A stretch of DNA of 64,000 nucleotides, taken from positions 1,612,001 to 1,676,000 of the forward strand of contig NZ_CP049156.1 of assembly GCF_011493005.1 (NCBI RefSeq), in the 5' to 3' direction. A model generated the notes under the pieces. It saw nothing but the letters and a program-made list of their open reading frames with translations, was not told the origin of the DNA and did not search any database. This document shows positions 15,470-25,963 of the stretch, piece after piece. This DNA comes from Caballeronia sp. SBC1 (lineage in GTDB: Bacteria; Pseudomonadota; Gammaproteobacteria; Burkholderiales; Burkholderiaceae). The first letter of the stretch is position 1. Each line of letters starts with the position of its first letter. Both the position numbers and the translations under genes were made by a program.

Positions 15470-16909
15470 TTATTTCCGTGCATGCCCACTCACTTGCGCA
15501 CCCGCATTGCGATGCAGGCTGAACAGGTCCGCCACCCCCAGCAATCCCACCGCCCCCACGATCAAGAACGCGACACTGAAATCCGCGGGCACGACCGTCT
15601 GAGCGTCATGACCATGCATCCATTCGGCCAGCCTCAAGGCGATCGCTCCGAGCGCGACGCCGATCCCCATCGTGAGCTGGAACAGTGTGCTCGACAACGC
15701 CGACGCGCCGCTCATCTGTGCCTTCGGGACATCGGCGAAACTGAGTGTGTTCAGCGCCGTGAACTGCAGCGAGCGTGAGAGCCCGCTCGCAAACAACACG
15801 GCGACGATGATCCAGGTCGGCGTCGTCGGCGATATCAAACTCATCACCGCCAGCGACGCAGCCGCCAGGATTCCGTTCACGATCAGCACCGGACGAAAAC
15901 CGAAGCGCCGCATGACGGGCGTGGTGACAAGTTTCATCGACAAATTGCCGGCGAACACCGACAACGTCAGCAGCCCGGATTCGAACGCGTTCAACCCGAA
16001 GCCGACCTGAAACATCAGCGGCAGCAGGAACGGCGCCGCGCTGATGGCGATGCGAAACAACGAGCCGCCGCCCATCGCCACCTTAAAGGTTTTAATCCGA
16101 AGTGCGTTGAGATCGAGTACCGGCTCGGCCGCGCGCCGCACATGCCACCACGCGCCCACGCCCGCAAGAACACCGACCGCGGTCAGCCCGCTTGCGAATG
16201 CCCAGGGCGTGTCATTGCGGCCGATGAGTTCCATTGCGTAGAGCAGGGTCGTGCAGGCGAGGCCGCACAGCACGAAACCCAGAAAATCGAAGCGGCGGCT
16301 GGCGTGCTCGCGGGTGTTATCGAGGTAACGGAGCGCCACTACCAGGCCGATCAACCCGAGCGGCAAATTCAGATAAAAGATCCAGCGCCACGACGAATAC
16401 GTGGTGATAAACCCGCCAAGCGGTGGCCCGATCACGGGCGCGACGAGACCCGGCCAGGTGATGATCGAAATGGCGCGCATCAGCCCTTCTTTGGGCGTGG
16501 CGCGTAACACCGCGAGCCGTCCGACGGGAACCATCATCGCGCCGCCAATACCCTGCAGCACGCGAGCCGCCGTGAACGTGGGCAGTGTCGACGTCATGCC
16601 GCACAGCACGGACGCAACCGTGAACAGGGCAATCGCGCTGCCGAACACGGTGCGCAGGCCGAAACGATCGGCGGCCCAGCCGCTTATAGGGATGAATACG
16701 GCAAGGGTCAGCAGATACGACGTAATGCCGAGGCTCAGGTCGACGGGGTGTAGACCGAATGACCGCGCCATCTGCGGCAGCGCCGTGGCGATAATCGTGC
16801 CGTCGAGGTTCTCCATGAAGAAGGTCGCCGCGACCAGCATCACGATGACGGAGGAACCGCGTGGGTTCGCCGCGCCGGACGTGGTGCGGGAGAGGTCAGG
16901 GGCCTGCAT
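15470..16909 (-). CDS. MFS multidrug exporter, DHA2 (EmrB/QacA) type
   Basis: 479 residues, ATG 16909. It has about 14 hydrophobic segments, and the DHA2 signature FFMENLDGTIIATALPQMAR in the first helix. The motif A-like loop is GWAADRFGLRTVFG and motif C-like is GLVAPVIGPPLGG. Such proteins export drugs or toxic metabolites with protons, in the inner membrane. No membrane-fusion partner (EmrA type) is adjacent, so it may work alone. It is divergent from the aldo/keto reductase gene, 203 bp away. Confidence 0.9.
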   Translation of the reverse strand: MQAPDLSRTTSGAANPRGSSVIVMLVAATFFMENLDGTIIATALPQMARSFGLHPVDLSLGITSYLLTLAVFIPISGWAADRFGLRTVFGSAIALFTVASVLCGMTSTLPTFTAARVLQGIGGAMMVPVGRLAVLRATPKEGLMRAISIITWPGLVAPVIGPPLGGFITTYSSWRWIFYLNLPLGLIGLVVALRYLDNTREHASRRFDFLGFVLCGLACTTLLYAMELIGRNDTPWAFASGLTAVGVLAGVGAWWHVRRAAEPVLDLNALRIKTFKVAMGGGSLFRIAISAAPFLLPLMFQVGFGLNAFESGLLTLSVFAGNLSMKLVTTPVMRRFGFRPVLIVNGILAAASLAVMSLISPTTPTWIIVAVLFASGLSRSLQFTALNTLSFADVPKAQMSGASALSSTLFQLTMGIGVALGAIALRLAEWMHGHDAQTVVPADFSVAFLIVGAVGLLGVADLFSLHRNAGAQVSGHARK

Positions 16910-17112
16910 CGAATGCTTCTCTCTTGTTCAGATCTTGAATGAAGGCGGCGATTGAAAAGCTAATGAAAGGCAACTACGCCGCATGCCGTTAGCTTACCGG
17001 GATGGGAAGGCGCTGTGGCGATGGGCATCGATGCAGCATGGCCGGGGCTATGGTAGCTTCGGCACTCGGCTAGCGCCTTTAAAACCTGAACACGAACATG
17101 GGGAAGCAAGCG

Positions 17113-18165
17113 ATGGAGTATCGGAAACTCGGTGGAACGGATGTCAACGTCAGCCTGATCGGACTGGGCACAATGACCTGGGGCGAGCAGAACACGGAAG
17201 CCGATGCGCACGCGCAACTCAACGCCGCTCTTGATTCCGGCATCAACCTGATCGACGCCGCCGAGATGTACCCGGTGCCGCCGCGCCCCGAGACGCAAGG
17301 GCGCACGGAGGCGTACATCGGCACGTGGCTGGCAGCGAACCCGGGCGCTCGCGCCAAGGTCGTGCTCGCCACCAAGATCGCGGGACCGGCACGTCAGCCG
17401 CACAATCCGCGGCACATTCGCGGCGCAGGCAACCAGTTCGACCGTCAGAACCTGACCGAAGCCGTCAATACCAGCCTCGCACGGCTGCAGACGGATTACG
17501 TCGATTTGTACCAGCTCCACTGGCCCGACCGCAGCACGATGACGTTCGGACGCACGAACTATCCGTGGATCAAGGACGAATATACGGTGCCTATTGAAGA
17601 GACGCTGACGGTGCTCAGTGATCTCGTGAAGGCGGGCAAGATCCGCTACGTCGGGGTATCGAACGAGACGCCCTGGGGTGTCGCGCAGTTCCTCCAGGCC
17701 GCCGATAAACTCGGCCTGCCGCGAATCGTGAGCATCCAGAATCCCTACAGCCTGGTGAACCGGACGTTCGAAACCGGGCTCTCGGAGTTCACGCACAAGG
17801 AAGACGTTGGCCTGCTGGCGTATTCGCCGCTGGCATTCGGCTGGCTATCCGGCAAGTATGAGGCGGGCGCGCGTCCGGCGGGCGCACGCATTACGCTGTT
17901 CGAGCGATTTGCACGCTACAGCAAGCCGCACACGGTCAAGGCCGTCAGCGGCTACGTGGAACTCGCGCGACGTCACGGCCTGAGCCCGGCACAACTCGCG
18001 CTGGCGTTCGTGAACAGCCGGCCGTTCACCACCAGCACGCTGATCGGTGCGACGACGCTCGCGCAATTGCACGAGAACATCGGCAGCCTGGACGTGAAAT
18101 TGTCCGATGAGATCCTGGCCGAAATCGATGCGCTTCATGAAGCCCAGCCGAATCCCGCTCCCTGA
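17113..18165 (+). CDS. Aldo/keto reductase, Tas family
   Basis: 350 residues from ATG 17113 (start of MEYRKLGGTDVNVSLIGLG); an ATG five codons earlier is possible. The NADP-dependent aldo/keto reductase tetrad is present: D and Y in INLIDAAEMY, K in LATKIAG and H in YQLHWPDR. The long active-site loop with NQFDRQNL is typical of Tas proteins. C-terminal IGATTLAQLHENI is the cofactor-binding segment. It likely reduces an aldehyde or ketone in the cytoplasm; the substrate is unknown. Confidence 0.9.
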   Translation: MEYRKLGGTDVNVSLIGLGTMTWGEQNTEADAHAQLNAALDSGINLIDAAEMYPVPPRPETQGRTEAYIGTWLAANPGARAKVVLATKIAGPARQPHNPRHIRGAGNQFDRQNLTEAVNTSLARLQTDYVDLYQLHWPDRSTMTFGRTNYPWIKDEYTVPIEETLTVLSDLVKAGKIRYVGVSNETPWGVAQFLQAADKLGLPRIVSIQNPYSLVNRTFETGLSEFTHKEDVGLLAYSPLAFGWLSGKYEAGARPAGARITLFERFARYSKPHTVKAVSGYVELARRHGLSPAQLALAFVNSRPFTTSTLIGATTLAQLHENIGSLDVKLSDEILAEIDALHEAQPNPAP

Positions 18166-18449
18166 TCGTTTCGCTGAAAAGTGTCATACGCTATGGTTAC
18201 GCTGACTGAAAACGGCCACGATTTTTTACCCATTGCGTTCGTTTTTGCATGGTTTCAAGCGTAAAGTTGTTGTCTCGGTTGATGTCGTAATCGTCTGTCA
18301 TAAGCCGCGCCGCGCTTGGTTGGCGCGCGCTTCGCTGTTCTTTGGTGACGCGCCAGCTGTCATGGCACTACACTTGCTCGAAGGTCCCGGTTGCCCGCTG
18401 TGGTGCCTCTCGTGCCTCAGCGCGCCCTACGCAAAAGGAGTCGTCGCTC

Positions 18450-20546
18450 ATGCCACAAACCCCCTCGAAGTCCTCTTCCGATCTCGACACCCTCGCCATC
18501 AACACCATCCGCACGCTGTCCATGGACGCCGTGCAAAAAGCCAATTCCGGTCACCCGGGTACACCGATGGCGCTCGCACCGGTCGGCTTTCACCTGTGGC
18601 AAAACCACCTGCGCTATGACCCGACCGAGCCGCTGTGGCCGAATCGCGACCGCTTCGTGCTGTCGGTCGGCCATGCGTCGATGCTGCTGTATTCGCTGCT
18701 GCACCTGACCGGCGTGAAAGCTGTCGATCACGCCGGTAAGCCAACGGATGGTCCGGCCGTGTCGCTGGATGACATCAAGCACTTTCGGCAACTGGATAGC
18801 AATACCCCGGGTCACCCTGAATACCGCATGACATCGGGTGTTGAAACCACGACGGGTCCGCTCGGGCAGGGGCTGGGAAATAGCGTTGGCATGGCAATGG
18901 CCGGGCGCTGGTACGAGTCGCGTTTCAACAAGCCGGATGCGCAGATTTTCGACTATCACGTGTATGCGCTGTGCGGCGACGGCGACATGATGGAAGGCAT
19001 CTCGCACGAAGCCGCGTCCATGGCGGGGCACCTGAAGTTGTCGAATCTGACCTGGATCTACGACAGCAACCGCGTCACCATTGAAGGCCACACGGACCTG
19101 GCTTACAGCGACGACGTGGAAACGCGCTTCAAGGGTTATCACTGGAACACGCTCCACGTTGACGACGCCAACGACGGCGCCGCGCTCGAAGCCGCGCTGA
19201 ATCAGGCGAAGGCCAACACCGACGGGCCTACGCTGATCGTGGTGAAGAGCATTATCGGCTGGGGCGCGCCGCATAAGCAGGACACCTCCGCGGCACATGG
19301 CGAGCCGCTGGGCGTAGACGAAATCAAGCTCGCGAAGAAGTTCTACGGCTGGCCGGAGGACTCGAGTTTCCTCGTGCCGGATGGCGTGTATGAGCACTTC
19401 AACGAGGGCATCGGCGCACGAGGCAAGGCGGCGCGCGTTGCGTGGCAAAAGAGTTTCGACGACTACGCGAAGAAGTATCCGGACCTGGCGAAAGAGTTCG
19501 CTCAGATCGAAGCGCATGAGCTGCCGGAAGGCTGGGACGCGGACATCCCCACGTTCGACGCCGATGCGAAGGGCATGGCGTCGCGGGAATCGTCGGGCAA
19601 GGTGTTGAACGCCATTGCGAAGCGTTTCCCATGGATGATCGGCGGTTCGGCGGATTTGTCGCCATCGACAAAAACCGATATGAAGTTCGAAGGCGCGGGC
19701 AGTTTCGAGTACGACAACTATGCCGGCCGCAACCTGCACTTCGGCATTCGCGAGCACGTGATGGGCGCAATTTGCAACGGTATCGCGTTGTCGAATTTGC
19801 GGCCCTACGGTTCCACGTTCCTGATTTTCAGCGACTACATGAAGCCGCCCATCCGGCTTTCGTCCATCATGGAAGTGCCGGTGATCTACGTGTTCACGCA
19901 CGATTCCATTGGCGTGGGCGAAGACGGTCCGACGCATCAGCCGATCGAACAACTTGCGTCGTTGCGCGGCGTGCCGGGACTCAGCCTGTATCGTCCGGGC
20001 GACGCGAACGAAGTTGCCGAATCGTGGCGTGCCGCGCTGGCCGAGCCACAACGTCCGGCGTGCATTGTGGTGTCGCGCCAGCCGCTGCCGACTTTCGACC
20101 GGTCGAAATATGCTTCGGCGAAGGGTGTTCACAAGGGCGCGTACATTCTCGCCGACGCTGAAGGCGGCAAGAAGCCGGAAGTCATCCTGATGGCGACGGG
20201 CAGCGAAGTGTCTGTGTGCGTCGACACCTACGAAAAGCTCAAGAGCGAAGGGATCGCGGCGCGGGTCGTCTCCATGCCGTCATGGGATCTGTTCGAACGG
20301 CAGGACAATGACTACAAGGAGTCCGTGTTTCCGCCGGATGTCGACGCGCGCGTGTGCGTGGAGCAGGCAGGTTCGCTCGGCTGGGATCGCTATGTCGGCC
20401 GTCTCGGTTCGCAGATCGTGATGCATACGTTCGGGGCGTCGGCGCCGCTCTCCGACCTGAAGAAAAAATTCGGCTTCACGCCGGAACACGTCTACGACGA
20501 AGCGAAAAAGCAGATCGAACGCGTCAAAACCAGCCATAAGGAGTAA
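18450..20546 (+). CDS. tktA: Transketolase
   Basis: 698 residues from ATG 18450, nine bases after AAAGGAG; the frame is open further upstream but without a ribosome site. ThDP-binding text is complete: GHPGTPMALAP at the N-terminus, GPLGQGLGNSVGMA, and GDGDMMEGISHEAAS followed by N about 30 residues on. The pyrimidine-binding domain has FGIREHVMGAICNG. It moves two-carbon units between sugar phosphates in the pentose phosphate pathway, and in the Calvin cycle where that exists. The gnd gene starts 6 bp after its stop, so both are co-transcribed. Confidence 0.97.
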   Translation: MPQTPSKSSSDLDTLAINTIRTLSMDAVQKANSGHPGTPMALAPVGFHLWQNHLRYDPTEPLWPNRDRFVLSVGHASMLLYSLLHLTGVKAVDHAGKPTDGPAVSLDDIKHFRQLDSNTPGHPEYRMTSGVETTTGPLGQGLGNSVGMAMAGRWYESRFNKPDAQIFDYHVYALCGDGDMMEGISHEAASMAGHLKLSNLTWIYDSNRVTIEGHTDLAYSDDVETRFKGYHWNTLHVDDANDGAALEAALNQAKANTDGPTLIVVKSIIGWGAPHKQDTSAAHGEPLGVDEIKLAKKFYGWPEDSSFLVPDGVYEHFNEGIGARGKAARVAWQKSFDDYAKKYPDLAKEFAQIEAHELPEGWDADIPTFDADAKGMASRESSGKVLNAIAKRFPWMIGGSADLSPSTKTDMKFEGAGSFEYDNYAGRNLHFGIREHVMGAICNGIALSNLRPYGSTFLIFSDYMKPPIRLSSIMEVPVIYVFTHDSIGVGEDGPTHQPIEQLASLRGVPGLSLYRPGDANEVAESWRAALAEPQRPACIVVSRQPLPTFDRSKYASAKGVHKGAYILADAEGGKKPEVILMATGSEVSVCVDTYEKLKSEGIAARVVSMPSWDLFERQDNDYKESVFPPDVDARVCVEQAGSLGWDRYVGRLGSQIVMHTFGASAPLSDLKKKFGFTPEHVYDEAKKQIERVKTSHKE

Positions 20547-20552
20547 GCCATC

Positions 20553-21539
20553 ATGCAGATCGGAATCGTGGGATTAGGCCGTATGGGCGCGAACATTGCA
20601 CGCCGGTTGATGCGCGGTGGGCAGACGTGCGTGGTGTACGACCATGCGCCTGAAGCGACGCAGGCGGTCGTGGCCGACGGCGCGACCGGATCGAGCGATC
20701 TGGGCGATCTCGTGCAGAAGCTTGCCGCGCCGCGCTCGGTCTGGTTGATGCTGCCGGCAGGCAAGATCACCGAAGACACGCTGAACGATCTCTACGAGAT
20801 CCTGGAAGCGGGCGACACGATCATCGACGGCGGCAACAGCTTCTACAAGGACGACATCGTCCACGCGGCGAAGCTGAAAGAGAAGGGCATCCATTTCGTC
20901 GATGTTGGCACGTCGGGCGGCGTGTGGGGATTGGAGCGCGGCTATTGCATGATGATCGGCGGGGAGAAGGACGTGGTGCAGCGGCACGATCCGATTCTGT
21001 CGGTGCTTGCTCCCGGACGCGGCGATATTCCCGCCACGCCGAATCGCGAAGGCCGCGATGCGCGCGTGGAAAACGGCTATATGCACGTGGGGCCGGTGGG
21101 GGCGGGTCACTTCGTGAAGATGGTCCATAACGGGATCGAGTACGGCCTGATGCAGGCGTATGCGGAGGGGTTCGACATCCTGAAGCACAAGTCGTCGGCG
21201 GATCTGCCCGAGGCGCAACGCTACGATCTCGATATTGCAGACGTTGCTGAGGTGTGGCGGCGCGGCAGCGTGGTGTCGTCGTGGTTGCTCGATCTGACCG
21301 CGGGTGCGCTGGCCGGTAACAGCACGCTCGATAAGTACTCCGCCGAAGTGGCCGATAGCGGCGAAGGGCGCTGGACTATCGAGGCGGCGCTCGAGGAGGC
21401 GGTGCCGGCGCAAGTCTTGTCGGCGGCGCTGTATGCGCGGTTCCGGTCGCGCGAAGAGAATTCGTTCGCCGACCGGATGCTATCGGCAATGCGGTTCGGG
21501 TTTGGCGGCCACAAGGAGTTCAGTCCAGGACTGAAGTGA
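20553..21539 (+). CDS. gnd: 6-phosphogluconate dehydrogenase, short form
   Basis: 328 residues. [15 protein letters not shown] is the dinucleotide-binding loop; [20 protein letters not shown] and [20 protein letters not shown] carry the catalytic Lys and Asn. It converts 6-phosphogluconate to ribulose 5-phosphate with release of CO2. It is about 140 residues shorter than the E. coli enzyme, as in the GndA/YqeC class, which often prefers NAD+; coenzyme choice here is not proven. A 6-bp gap after tktA suggests one operon for the pentose phosphate pathway. Confidence 0.95.
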   Translation: MQIGIVGLGRMGANIARRLMRGGQTCVVYDHAPEATQAVVADGATGSSDLGDLVQKLAAPRSVWLMLPAGKITEDTLNDLYEILEAGDTIIDGGNSFYKDDIVHAAKLKEKGIHFVDVGTSGGVWGLERGYCMMIGGEKDVVQRHDPILSVLAPGRGDIPATPNREGRDARVENGYMHVGPVGAGHFVKMVHNGIEYGLMQAYAEGFDILKHKSSADLPEAQRYDLDIADVAEVWRRGSVVSSWLLDLTAGALAGNSTLDKYSAEVADSGEGRWTIEAALEEAVPAQVLSAALYARFRSREENSFADRMLSAMRFGFGGHKEFSPGLK

Positions 21540-21589
21540 GCTGAGTTTTTCGCTGCGCTTGCGTTTGCGGCAAGCGGATTGAATGACGC

Positions 21590-21631
21590 AAAAAATCCCG
21601 TTTCAACTCGCGTTGGAACGGGATTTTTTTG
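21590..21631. terminator. Bidirectional terminator
   Basis: Stem AATCCCGTTTCAA / TTGGAACGGGATT (one G-T pair), loop of six, flanked by A-run and T-run. It serves gnd on the plus strand and the permease gene on the minus strand. Confidence 0.85.
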
Positions 21632-21672
21632 ACCACAATGGCTTTGAGCGGTCCTGTATCCCAGTCATTCAC

Positions 21673-22548
21673 TCAACGCATCATCCGTCGACGGAACAGC
21701 ACTGCGCAGATAAAAAACGGCACGATGGCATAGGCCGCTAATACGGCCACATGCAGCACGACATGTTCTGCCGGCCGGTCGAGCATCGCGGGCCGGATCA
21801 GCGCGACTGCGTGCGACAACGGCAACAACAGCGAGACGTTTTGCGCAACCGCTGGCAACTGCGTGAGCGGGAAAAACACGCCGGACAGCAGCAACATAGG
21901 CGTGAGCGCGAGCGTCTGGTAGAACATGAAGAAGTCGTAACTCGGCGCCACCGCGGTCACAATCATCGCCGTGCTCGAAAACGCCAAACCGGTCAGCACG
22001 ATCACGGGCAACGCATAGAGCATTGTCGGAAAACTCGCGTAGCCGAGCACGCCGGCCACCAGCATGATCGCAACGCCCGACAGCACCGACTTGCTTGCCG
22101 CCCACACAATTTCTGCGAGCACGATGTCGCCCAACGTGAGCGGCGTATGCATGATCGCTTCCCACGTGCGCTGCACATGCATGCGCGAGAAGCCGGAGTA
22201 CATGGACTCGAAACTCGCCGACATCATCACGCTCGACGCCACCGTACCCGCTGCAAGAAACGCGACGTACGAAACGCCGTCCACGTGGCCGACCATTAGG
22301 CCAAGCCCGAGACCGAGGCCGAACAGATAGATCATCGGATCGGCGAGATTGCCGAACATCGACGCAATCGCGAGCTTTTTCCAGACGAGATAATTTCGCC
22401 GCCAGACTGACATCCAGTTCGATGCGTTGGCGGGCATCGCGCTCAGGAACGGCTCGCGCTGAGGCTTGCGCACCGTGCGGGTTACACGCGGCGGCGACGC
22501 AGCGGGCACAGACGATTCAGCGGTGTTCACATTCGGTTCGCTCGACAT
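21673..22548 (-). CDS. ABC-2 type permease, NodJ-like
   Basis: 291 residues, ATG 22548, three bases after the ATPase stop. A cytoplasmic N-terminus of about 60 residues leads into six hydrophobic segments. [18 protein letters not shown] and [20 protein letters not shown] are typical of the NodJ/DrrB export permeases. With the upstream ATPase it forms an exporter for a lipid, polysaccharide or lipo-oligosaccharide; the substrate cannot be told. Nod factor genes are not nearby. Confidence 0.9.
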   Translation of the reverse strand: MSSEPNVNTAESSVPAASPPRVTRTVRKPQREPFLSAMPANASNWMSVWRRNYLVWKKLAIASMFGNLADPMIYLFGLGLGLGLMVGHVDGVSYVAFLAAGTVASSVMMSASFESMYSGFSRMHVQRTWEAIMHTPLTLGDIVLAEIVWAASKSVLSGVAIMLVAGVLGYASFPTMLYALPVIVLTGLAFSSTAMIVTAVAPSYDFFMFYQTLALTPMLLLSGVFFPLTQLPAVAQNVSLLLPLSHAVALIRPAMLDRPAEHVVLHVAVLAAYAIVPFFICAVLFRRRMMR

Positions 22549-22551
22549 CGA

Positions 22552-23517
22552 TCAGTCCACCATCTCGCGCCCGGTCAGGCGCAAAAACACATCTTCAAGA
22601 TTGGCCGGCCGGTGCAGATAACGCACGCCGGGCCGTCCCTTTACTCGCTGATGCACGGGCGCGGGGTCATCGACGTAACAAAACAGCGTCTCGCCGCTGA
22701 TCTCCATGCGACTAACGAACGGCAGCAGTTCTTCGCGAAGGGCTTGCGGATCGGGACCATAGATCTCGATCACGTCGCAGCCGATGACCCGCTGGATGAG
22801 GTCGTCGGGTTTGCCTTCGGCCACCTTGCGGCCTTCCTCGATCACGCACAGCCGGTCGCAAAGTCGTTCGGCTTCCTCCATGAAATGCGTGGTGAGCAGG
22901 ATTGTCTTGCCGCGTGCGAGCAGCGAGCGCAGTCGTTCCCAGATCAAATGCCGCGCTTGCGGATCGAGGCCGGTGGTCGGCTCGTCCATGACCAGTACGT
23001 CGGGATCGTTGACCAGTGCGCGCGCCAGCGTCAGCCGCCGCTTCATTCCTCCCGATAACTCGCCGACCCGCGCGTTCGCCTTGCTCTCCAGCCGCGCGAA
23101 TTCGAGCAGCGACGGCACCACGGCTTCAATCTCGCTGCCGCTCATGCCGAAATACCGGCCGAACACGAGCAGGTTTTCGCGGACGGTGAAGTCAGGATCG
23201 AGGTTGTCGAATTGCGGCACCACGCCCACGCGGCGCCGGGCGTAACGGGCGCGCGAGGGGATCGGTTCGTCGACGAGACAGATAGTGCCCGCATCCGGCG
23301 CGGTCAGGCCGAGCAGCATCTTGAGCGTGGTCGTCTTGCCCGCCCCGTTGGGACCAAGCAGGCCGAAACACTCGCCGGGTTGGACGTGAAAAGACAGGCC
23401 ATTGACGACCGTCTTGTCACCGTAATGCTTTTCGACGTCGATAAACTCGATCGCCGGATTTAGCGGCGCGGCCGTCGTGCGGGTTGCATCGCTGGGTAAC
23501 ACTGCTGCATCTGACAT
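22552..23517 (-). CDS. ABC transporter ATP-binding protein, NodI-like
   Basis: 321 residues from ATG 23517 (a TTG two codons earlier is less likely). Walker [10 protein letters not shown], signature LSGGMKRRL and Walker [18 protein letters not shown] are intact; the H-loop is LLTTHFMEE. The C-terminal 80 residues are the NodI-type extension ([20 protein letters not shown]). It powers export by the permease encoded 3 bp downstream. Both genes are minus strand and form a two-gene unit. Confidence 0.93.
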   Translation of the reverse strand: MSDAAVLPSDATRTTAAPLNPAIEFIDVEKHYGDKTVVNGLSFHVQPGECFGLLGPNGAGKTTTLKMLLGLTAPDAGTICLVDEPIPSRARYARRRVGVVPQFDNLDPDFTVRENLLVFGRYFGMSGSEIEAVVPSLLEFARLESKANARVGELSGGMKRRLTLARALVNDPDVLVMDEPTTGLDPQARHLIWERLRSLLARGKTILLTTHFMEEAERLCDRLCVIEEGRKVAEGKPDDLIQRVIGCDVIEIYGPDPQALREELLPFVSRMEISGETLFCYVDDPAPVHQRVKGRPGVRYLHRPANLEDVFLRLTGREMVD

Positions 23518-23942
23518 GCGCAAACTCAGGTGTTGGGTCGGAGAATGGGTTTGAAGCCGGGTCTGAAGTTGGGCCTGAAGACAAGCTAACTAGTTTAATC
23601 GATTGCACCAACGAGGCGCGTCCCGCCTCGCACGCTGCACTGCGGGCGCGCACGCGGGTTATTTCGCGGTCGCCGGGCACTTTTGCAACGCTCGCATCAA
23701 CGGCTGAAAAGTCCGCCCATCAAGGGATTCACGTTCCTGGCACGGTGTCCGCTTGGCGTTTCGCGAGCAACCGGGCCGCATTAGCGTTTTCCATCGTTGC
23801 CACCGTTTCAGCGACGCACCATGATGAAGGCAACGCGGCCCGGGTTTTTGTCGCCCACCTGGCCCACGGGGCAGAATCTGCAACATTTGACGACCGTTTT
23901 TTCGATGCCCTTTGCTGCCGTTGTGCAGCGCGGAGAACCACC
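23518..23942. other. Divergent intergenic region
   Basis: No supported gene lies between the ABC exporter and the universal stress gene. Near 23545-23585 a short imperfect repeat occurs (TTTGAAGCCGGG, TCTGAAGTTGGG, CCTGAAGACAAG). The frame of the stress protein is open further upstream but its content there is not protein-like. Confidence 0.5.
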
Positions 23943-24449
23943 ATGGCGAGCTACCGAAAAATCCTGTTGTGTTACGACGGATCCCGCGAAGGGCGTAAGG
24001 CGTTACGTGACGGCGCGAATCTCGCGCTCGACCTGAAAGCCGAAACGCATGTGCTTGCCGTTGTCGACATGCGTTCCAGCATCGCCCAAAGCGCCGGCCT
24101 TCTCACCGATATGGCGTGCGGCCGTTTCGAAGACGCCGCCCGGGACATCCTGCGCGAAGGCGTGGAATGGCTGACCGAGCGGGGCGTGCCAGCGCAGGGC
24201 CACTTTGCGTTCGGCCATCCGATCGATGAAATTGCCGGGCTCGCTCAGAGCTTGCAAGTGGATTTGGTAGTGGTGGGACATCGGTGCCGCACGGGCCTTG
24301 CACGCTGGTGGATGGGCTCGGGCAACACGCCGCTCATGGATCGGGTGTCTTGCAGCATTCTGGTGGCGGTGTCGCCGACGGGCACATCTGCCGAGCAGGA
24401 GGATGCCGCGCATGCGGCGAAACCCGCGAAAGCCGAGGCGAATGTCTGA
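23943..24449 (+). CDS. Universal stress protein, UspA family
   Basis: 168 residues from ATG 23943, eight bases after GGAGA. The single Usp domain has the first strand YRKILLCYDGSREGRKAL and the ATP-type loop VVVGHRCRTG....RWWMGSGNT, close to the G-2x-G-9x-G-S/T pattern of ATP-binding Usp proteins. The last 25 residues are an Ala/Glu-rich tail. Cytoplasmic, thought to act in stress survival. No partner gene. Confidence 0.9.
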   Translation: MASYRKILLCYDGSREGRKALRDGANLALDLKAETHVLAVVDMRSSIAQSAGLLTDMACGRFEDAARDILREGVEWLTERGVPAQGHFAFGHPIDEIAGLAQSLQVDLVVVGHRCRTGLARWWMGSGNTPLMDRVSCSILVAVSPTGTSAEQEDAAHAAKPAKAEANV

Positions 24450-24592
24450 TGTGGCCACGGGCCTGCTGAGAGCGGCAGGCGGCTAAACCGGTGCCGCTTT
24501 CAGCTAGCAAGCCGGCAATCGGCAGATAGTGGTGGGCAGACAGCAGCAGCTGGACGGACAGTCCCGTTGCTGCAAGAAAGCTGACGGCTCGC

Positions 24593-25231
24593 CTAGTCGT
24601 CGTTCAACTCCACTGCGACCAGTTTCCACGAAAACAACCCGTAGCGCCGGAGAATGGCTGAATAGCGTGCATCGCCGGCTCCATGCTGGTAGTTCACCGC
24701 GAAAGTATCGAAACTTCGATACCCCGCCGTGGTTTGCGGCGGCGATTTTGGTGCGGACGGCGAAGCGACGGCAGGTGCCGGTTGGGCGGGCGCGGCGGGT
24801 TGGGGCGCCTGTGGGGCTCCCGGAGCACCGACAACCGCGCCGCTCGACTCGGACGGGACTGGCGGTTTCTCGCCTGGATCGCCCCTTGGCGGTATGCCAT
24901 TGAGAATAGCGGCCACGCCGTCGGGCGTTGCATACGAATCGACCAGCGGGCCGATTAGCGCCGCGCCAATCATGGCGCCGATCATCGCCAACGGATTACC
25001 GCTCTTCTGTATGTCGATCTTGCGGGTCAGCAACTGGCCGACCTGGTCCTTCAGACTTTCACGCAGCAACGGAAAGTCGACGTACTGATTCACGGTTTCG
25101 GCGTCGCGTGCGTCGGCGGCGCGTTTCAACCGGTCTAGCGCGATATACGGCGACGCATAAATCACACCGAGTACGGCCACGACGGCCACAACCAACAACG
25201 TAATAACAACGGACTTGCTGGTACGGGACAT
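24593..25231 (-). CDS. DUF2939 domain protein, membrane-anchored
   Basis: 212 residues, ATG 25231. One N-terminal membrane segment (VVITLLVVAVVAVLGVIYAS) is followed by SPYIALDRLKRAADARDAET, the hallmark opening of DUF2939, and a region to about residue 105. A Pro/Ala-rich linker (about 115-165) leads to a C-terminal beta part (YRSFDTFAVNYQHGAGDARY). Function of the family is unknown. The protein is likely periplasmic and tethered. It stands alone. Confidence 0.85.
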   Translation of the reverse strand: MSRTSKSVVITLLVVAVVAVLGVIYASPYIALDRLKRAADARDAETVNQYVDFPLLRESLKDQVGQLLTRKIDIQKSGNPLAMIGAMIGAALIGPLVDSYATPDGVAAILNGIPPRGDPGEKPPVPSESSGAVVGAPGAPQAPQPAAPAQPAPAVASPSAPKSPPQTTAGYRSFDTFAVNYQHGAGDARYSAILRRYGLFSWKLVAVELNDD

Positions 25232-25374
25232 ACGCTAAGGGGCCTTTTGGCTGATGAAGTGGATGCGGCTCGAATGCAAGAGCAGAGACTGGAGACGACT
25301 CAACCCCTAGATGGACCGCAACGGCGCCAGAATTATCCCCGCGTTATCCCTGTAAATATCATTGCTTCTTAAAA

Positions 25375-25761
25375 TCAGGCGAGCAATCCGCCTTCAACGC
25401 CTGCCCGCTCCTCGTCGATACAGCGGTCGATCATGCGCGATACCGCTTCAATATTGCCGACCATGATGACCCGCGACTCGCCGCGATAAACCCGCACCGG
25501 CGCACGTTGCTCGGCCTGCGTATGCACCGACGCGCTCAGCGATACCCGGGCGAACGCCGGCTGCCGCGAGGGTAGAACGGGCAGTTCGTCGAAGAGATCG
25601 GGGGTGTCAACGGGCTTCGATGTCTTGCAGGAGATCAGCGAGCGCAGATGCCGCAAACGGCCGAACTCGCGGAATTGCCGGAACGACAGTGGCGCACGTG
25701 CCGTCGGCGCGAACGATGCGGATAAAAAAGAAGTAGAAAACAGCCGGGCGAATCGTTCCAT
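25375..25761 (-). CDS. Conserved small protein downstream of lexA, unknown function
   Basis: 128 residues from ATG 25761 behind GGAGAAA; the frame is open 52 codons upstream but those lack protein-like content. Features: an Arg/Phe-rich N-terminus (ERFARLFSTSFLSASF), a central Pro/Asp region (TPDLFDELPVLPSR), and a C-terminal pair VIMVGNIEAVSRMIDRCIDE. It lies 202 bp after lexA on the same strand, so SOS co-regulation is possible, but no SOS box of its own is seen. Family not recognised. Confidence 0.7.
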   Translation of the reverse strand: MERFARLFSTSFLSASFAPTARAPLSFRQFREFGRLRHLRSLISCKTSKPVDTPDLFDELPVLPSRQPAFARVSLSASVHTQAEQRAPVRVYRGESRVIMVGNIEAVSRMIDRCIDEERAGVEGGLLA

Positions 25762-25963
25762 GATGTTTCTCCGATAACCGATGATCGATAACAATAGGAC
25801 GCGCGCCGGTTCATCGCGAATGCGATGTCCGTCACGCTTTATAGGGCCGGAATTCAAGCACAGCGCGGCTGGAAGCGGGAACACTGGGAACACCCGGAAA
25901 ATACCCGGAACATTCACCGCCGCGCTGCAAATCAGAAATCAGCAAACAAGATCAAATCAGAAA

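Noticed and set aside
18342..18449. N-terminal extension of transketolase
   Set aside because: The ATG at 18450 has AAAGGAG at good spacing and matches the family start; the extension is Cys/Arg-rich and not protein-like.
18417..20132. 571-codon minus-strand frame opposite transketolase
   Set aside because: Shadow of tktA, Arg/His/Val-rich content without any motif.
22552..23517. Nodulation gene nodI
   Set aside because: The ATPase and permease look like NodI/NodJ but no nodABC genes or nod boxes are near; many Burkholderiaceae have such exporters, so the symbol was not used.
23484..23942. Long N-terminal extension of the universal stress protein
   Set aside because: The Usp domain begins at 23943 right after GGAGA; the upstream part has no Usp-like content.
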